Positions 5,632-7,148 of a DNA stretch of 7,148 bases are shown here, piece by piece. Both the position numbers and the translations under genes were made by a program. The notes under the pieces are model-generated. The model was not told the DNA's origin. It did not search any database and saw only the letters and a list, made by a program, of their open reading frames with translations. Position 1 is the stretch's first letter. Each line of letters opens with the position of its first letter. The stretch is from DASQHM01 sp035632095. Its GTDB lineage: Bacteria; Pseudomonadota; Alphaproteobacteria; Ferrovibrionales; Ferrovibrionaceae. The DNA is taken from positions 1 through 7,148 of the forward strand of contig DASQHM010000186.1 in NCBI GenBank assembly GCA_035632095.1, read 5' to 3'.

Positions 5632-6563
5632 AGATTCTTGCGGCAGCGCTGCTCGGCGCCGCCATTGTCGCGCAGCTCGCTCCGCAAGCGCGGGCGGAAG
5701 GCACACTCAGGGTCTGCCTCGAGGAGAACGCGCCGCCCTATTCCATGCACGAGGACAAGGAAAGCGGCGGCTTCGACTTGGCGGTGGCAGGGGCGGTGGC
5801 GAAGCGTCTGGGGCGCGAATTGGCGATCCAATGGTTCGAGACGGAGATCGACGAGGACAGCAGCTTGACTCTCGGCGCGAACGCGCTGATGTCGGACGGC
5901 CTATGTCAGCTCGTCGGCGGCTATCCCACGGTCGACGGCTCGCTCGGCAAGCCGCAAGTGCTGACCGCGCGCCTGCCCGACCACGAGGGCGGCAAGCCCG
6001 CGGACCGGCGCCGGCCGATCACGCTCGGGACGCTCGTACCGAGCAAGCCCTATCACTACGCCGCCTTGACCGTGGTGCTCGGAGGGCCGGCCGTTGCCAA
6101 GCCGATAACGAGCCTGTCCGATCTTCAAGCCGTCAAGATCGGTTCTCAGACGGGAACCCTGACCGACGCCATCCTCATGATCTACGGCGGCCGCCGGCTG
6201 GTGAATCAGGTGACCCACGTGGTGCCGGGTCCGCGCGGCCAGTTGCTCGAGCGCGAGGAGAAGGGCGACTACGACGCCACGCTGGTCACCGTGCGGAGTT
6301 TCGATGCCTATCGCGCGAAGCATCCCGACACCAAACTCAAGGCGTCCGGCTTCTACCACCGGATCGGCTTCAACATGGGGTTCGTAGGCTTGTCGAGCGA
6401 GCAGCCGTTGATCGATCAGGTCAACACGGCCATCGCCGACATGCTGGCGAAGGGCGAGCTTGCGCCGATGGCGGCAGCGGCCGGCATGACCTATCTGGCG
6501 CCGCACCAGCCCGACGTGCAACGCAGCGTCACGCTGGTCGATCTGTTCAAGCCGGATCAATGA
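5628..6563 (+). CDS. Periplasmic XoxJ/MxaJ-like substrate-binding protein associated with PQQ dehydrogenase
   Basis: This 311-residue secreted protein has a signal peptide cleaved after ARA (21-23). The mature part starts LRVCLEENAPPYS and continues to SGGFDLAVAGAVAKRLG (46-62), the opening of family 3 extracellular solute-binding proteins. It then shows a CQLVGGYP segment (93-100) where quinoprotein-associated family members have a Cys-Asp-Val-like motif. Such J proteins occur beside methanol and lanthanide alcohol dehydrogenases and are thought to help activate or mature the dehydrogenase, not to feed an ABC transporter; no permease or ATPase gene is present here. The start chosen is the ATG at 5628, with GAGG 6 nt upstream and a 4-bp ATGA overlap with the cytochrome stop; this implies translational coupling. 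An upstream in-frame ATG at 5598 would destroy the signal peptide. Sequence similarity to true XoxJ looks distant, so the role is mostly inferred from context. Confidence 0.82.
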   Translation: MKILAAALLGAAIVAQLAPQARAEGTLRVCLEENAPPYSMHEDKESGGFDLAVAGAVAKRLGRELAIQWFETEIDEDSSLTLGANALMSDGLCQLVGGYPTVDGSLGKPQVLTARLPDHEGGKPADRRRPITLGTLVPSKPYHYAALTVVLGGPAVAKPITSLSDLQAVKIGSQTGTLTDAILMIYGGRRLVNQVTHVVPGPRGQLLEREEKGDYDATLVTVRSFDAYRAKHPDTKLKASGFYHRIGFNMGFVGLSSEQPLIDQVNTAIADMLAKGELAPMAAAAGMTYLAPHQPDVQRSVTLVDLFKPDQ

Positions 6564-6575
6564 GCTGTTATCCGT

Positions 6576-6737
6576 CGGCTGTCAGCGGTCAGCTCGAAAG
6601 CGCTCAACCGCGGAGAACGCGAAGGGCCGCAGAGGGTCGCAGAGTGGTTTGACAATCGCGCCGCGTACGTCTCCGCGGACCTCTGCGCTCTCCGCGGTTA
6701 TGTGAACTCTTTTCTGATAGCTGATAGCGGACAGCCG
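6576..6737. repeat. Composite nested inverted-repeat element between convergent genes
   Basis: The gap between the J-protein and copper-protein genes is built from two nested inverted repeats. The outer arms are 6576-6594 and 6719-6737, with 16 of 19 positions complementary; they contain CGGCTGTC- and ATCAGCT-like words, and AGCTGATAGC is itself a partly repeated unit (CTGATAG at 6714-6720 and 6721-6727). The inner arms begin with a perfect 11-bp match, AACCGCGGAGA (6606-6616) and TCTCCGCGGTT (6689-6699), and continue imperfectly for about 18 further bases toward 6634 and 6671. CGCAGAG is also directly repeated (6628-6634, 6638-6644). There is no coding frame and no T-run terminator. It looks like a dispersed non-coding palindromic repeat (REP/MITE-like), possibly two elements one inside the other. 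It may also stop transcription from both sides. Confidence 0.7.
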
Positions 6738-6744
6738 CTCGTCG

Positions 6745-7148
6745 TTACTTCCAGCCGGGCTCGGCCCCCGTCGCGACGATCAAGACCGGAGCGCGCGCGT
6801 TCGCGTCCACGTTGAAGTGGATCCACATGCCGCTTTGCGCGTGGCCCGGCGCGCCGCAGATGAAGAAGAACTTGCCCGGATCGCCCGTGGTGAAATCCAC
6901 CGTGTCGGTTTTCGGCGCCGGAATCCCCTCCTCCGGGCTCACCGTATAGGCGCGCGGAATCGCCACCTTGTCGGCGCCGAGGAGCTGCGGCAAGTCCTGC
7001 TCGGCAAAGGGTTTCGTGACGAGGAGGCTGTGCGGCAGCATGCCGTCGTTGTTTCTGAACGCGACATGCACCTTCCAGCCCACCGGCACCACGACCGTGG
7101 CGTCGCCCTTGTAGTAGCCGTCGAAATTGAGCGCGCCGTTGTTGGGAT
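6745..7148 (-). CDS. Sulfocyanin-like type 1 blue copper protein (N-terminus beyond right edge)
   Basis: The last 133 residues of a leftward gene are visible, and the frame stays open to the edge, so an internal GTG at 7092 is not the true start. Numbering from the first complete codon in the window, it opens with NFDGYYKGD and VVVPVGWKV (18-26). A full type 1 copper site follows: His39 (in MLPHSLLV), then Cys97, His102 and Met107 in ICGAPGHAQSGMW. The FDGYYKG start, the PxGW strand and the C-x4-H-x4-M loop match the sulfocyanin family, first known from archaeal respiratory chains and also found in bacteria. It carries single electrons in the periplasm or at the outer face of the membrane; whether it is anchored by an N-terminal helix cannot be seen. 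It is convergent with the PQQ dehydrogenase cluster, separated by the palindromic element, so it is not in that operon. Confidence 0.85.
   Translation of the reverse strand, partial: PNNGALNFDGYYKGDATVVVPVGWKVHVAFRNNDGMLPHSLLVTKPFAEQDLPQLLGADKVAIPRAYTVSPEEGIPAPKTDTVDFTTGDPGKFFFICGAPGHAQSGMWIHFNVDANARAPVLIVATGAEPGWK

Noticed and set aside
5628..6563. The substrate-binding protein as part of an amino-acid ABC transporter
   Set aside because: No permease or ATPase gene is nearby, and it is translationally coupled to the cytochrome of a PQQ dehydrogenase, which fits the J-protein role better.
6606..6699. CRISPR-like or tRNA-like structure in the right intergenic gap
   Set aside because: The repeats are inverted, not regularly spaced direct repeats, and no cloverleaf or anticodon arm can be drawn.

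Overview
The window reads as GC-rich proteobacterial chromosome, most likely alphaproteobacterial. The reasons are strong G/C third-position bias, a giant NAD-dependent glutamate dehydrogenase of the bacterial ~1,600-residue type, and a multi-PAS soluble histidine kinase next to a periplasmic PQQ-alcohol-oxidation cluster. No species can be named from the sequence alone. There are no rRNA or tRNA genes, no CRISPR array, no insertion sequence and no phage gene.

Left part (1-3185). The N-terminal 270 codons of the glutamate dehydrogenase run leftward off the window. A plausible sigma70-type promoter lies just upstream of its start. A 91-residue lipoprotein gene is divergent from it. The lipoprotein gene meets head-on, with 16 bp between stop codons, a leftward gene for a 654-residue cytoplasmic hybrid-free histidine kinase (three PAS domains, HisKA, HATPase). 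No response regulator is visible.

Centre (3186-6563). A 321-bp divergent intergenic region separates the kinase from a rightward three-gene periplasmic cluster. Its first gene encodes a PQQ-dependent alcohol dehydrogenase that carries the Asp-x-Asp signature of lanthanide-dependent enzymes. The second encodes a small monohaem c-type cytochrome, and the third a periplasmic substrate-binding-like protein of the XoxJ/MxaJ kind. This matches the known dehydrogenase / cytochrome cL / J-protein arrangement (xoxFGJ, mxaFJG). The dehydrogenase itself, however, resembles the ExaA/PedE/PedH/ExaF ethanol-dehydrogenase branch more than XoxF. A textbook Rho-independent terminator sits between dehydrogenase and cytochrome genes, so the dehydrogenase is probably made in large excess over the two downstream products. 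The cytochrome and J-protein genes overlap by 4 bp (ATGA) and are translationally coupled.

Right part (6564-7148). A composite nested inverted-repeat element fills the gap between the J-protein gene and a convergent, 5'-truncated gene for a sulfocyanin-like blue copper protein with a complete His/Cys/His/Met copper site. The expected electron path is alcohol to PQQ to cytochrome c to a terminal oxidase. A second soluble periplasmic or membrane-tethered electron carrier encoded next door raises the possibility of a branched chain, which is inference only.

The most interesting points are: the lanthanide-type active site with unusual neighbouring residues; the divergent orphan PAS kinase as a candidate regulator; the terminator inside the cluster; the copper protein beside it; and the nested palindromic element at the right.
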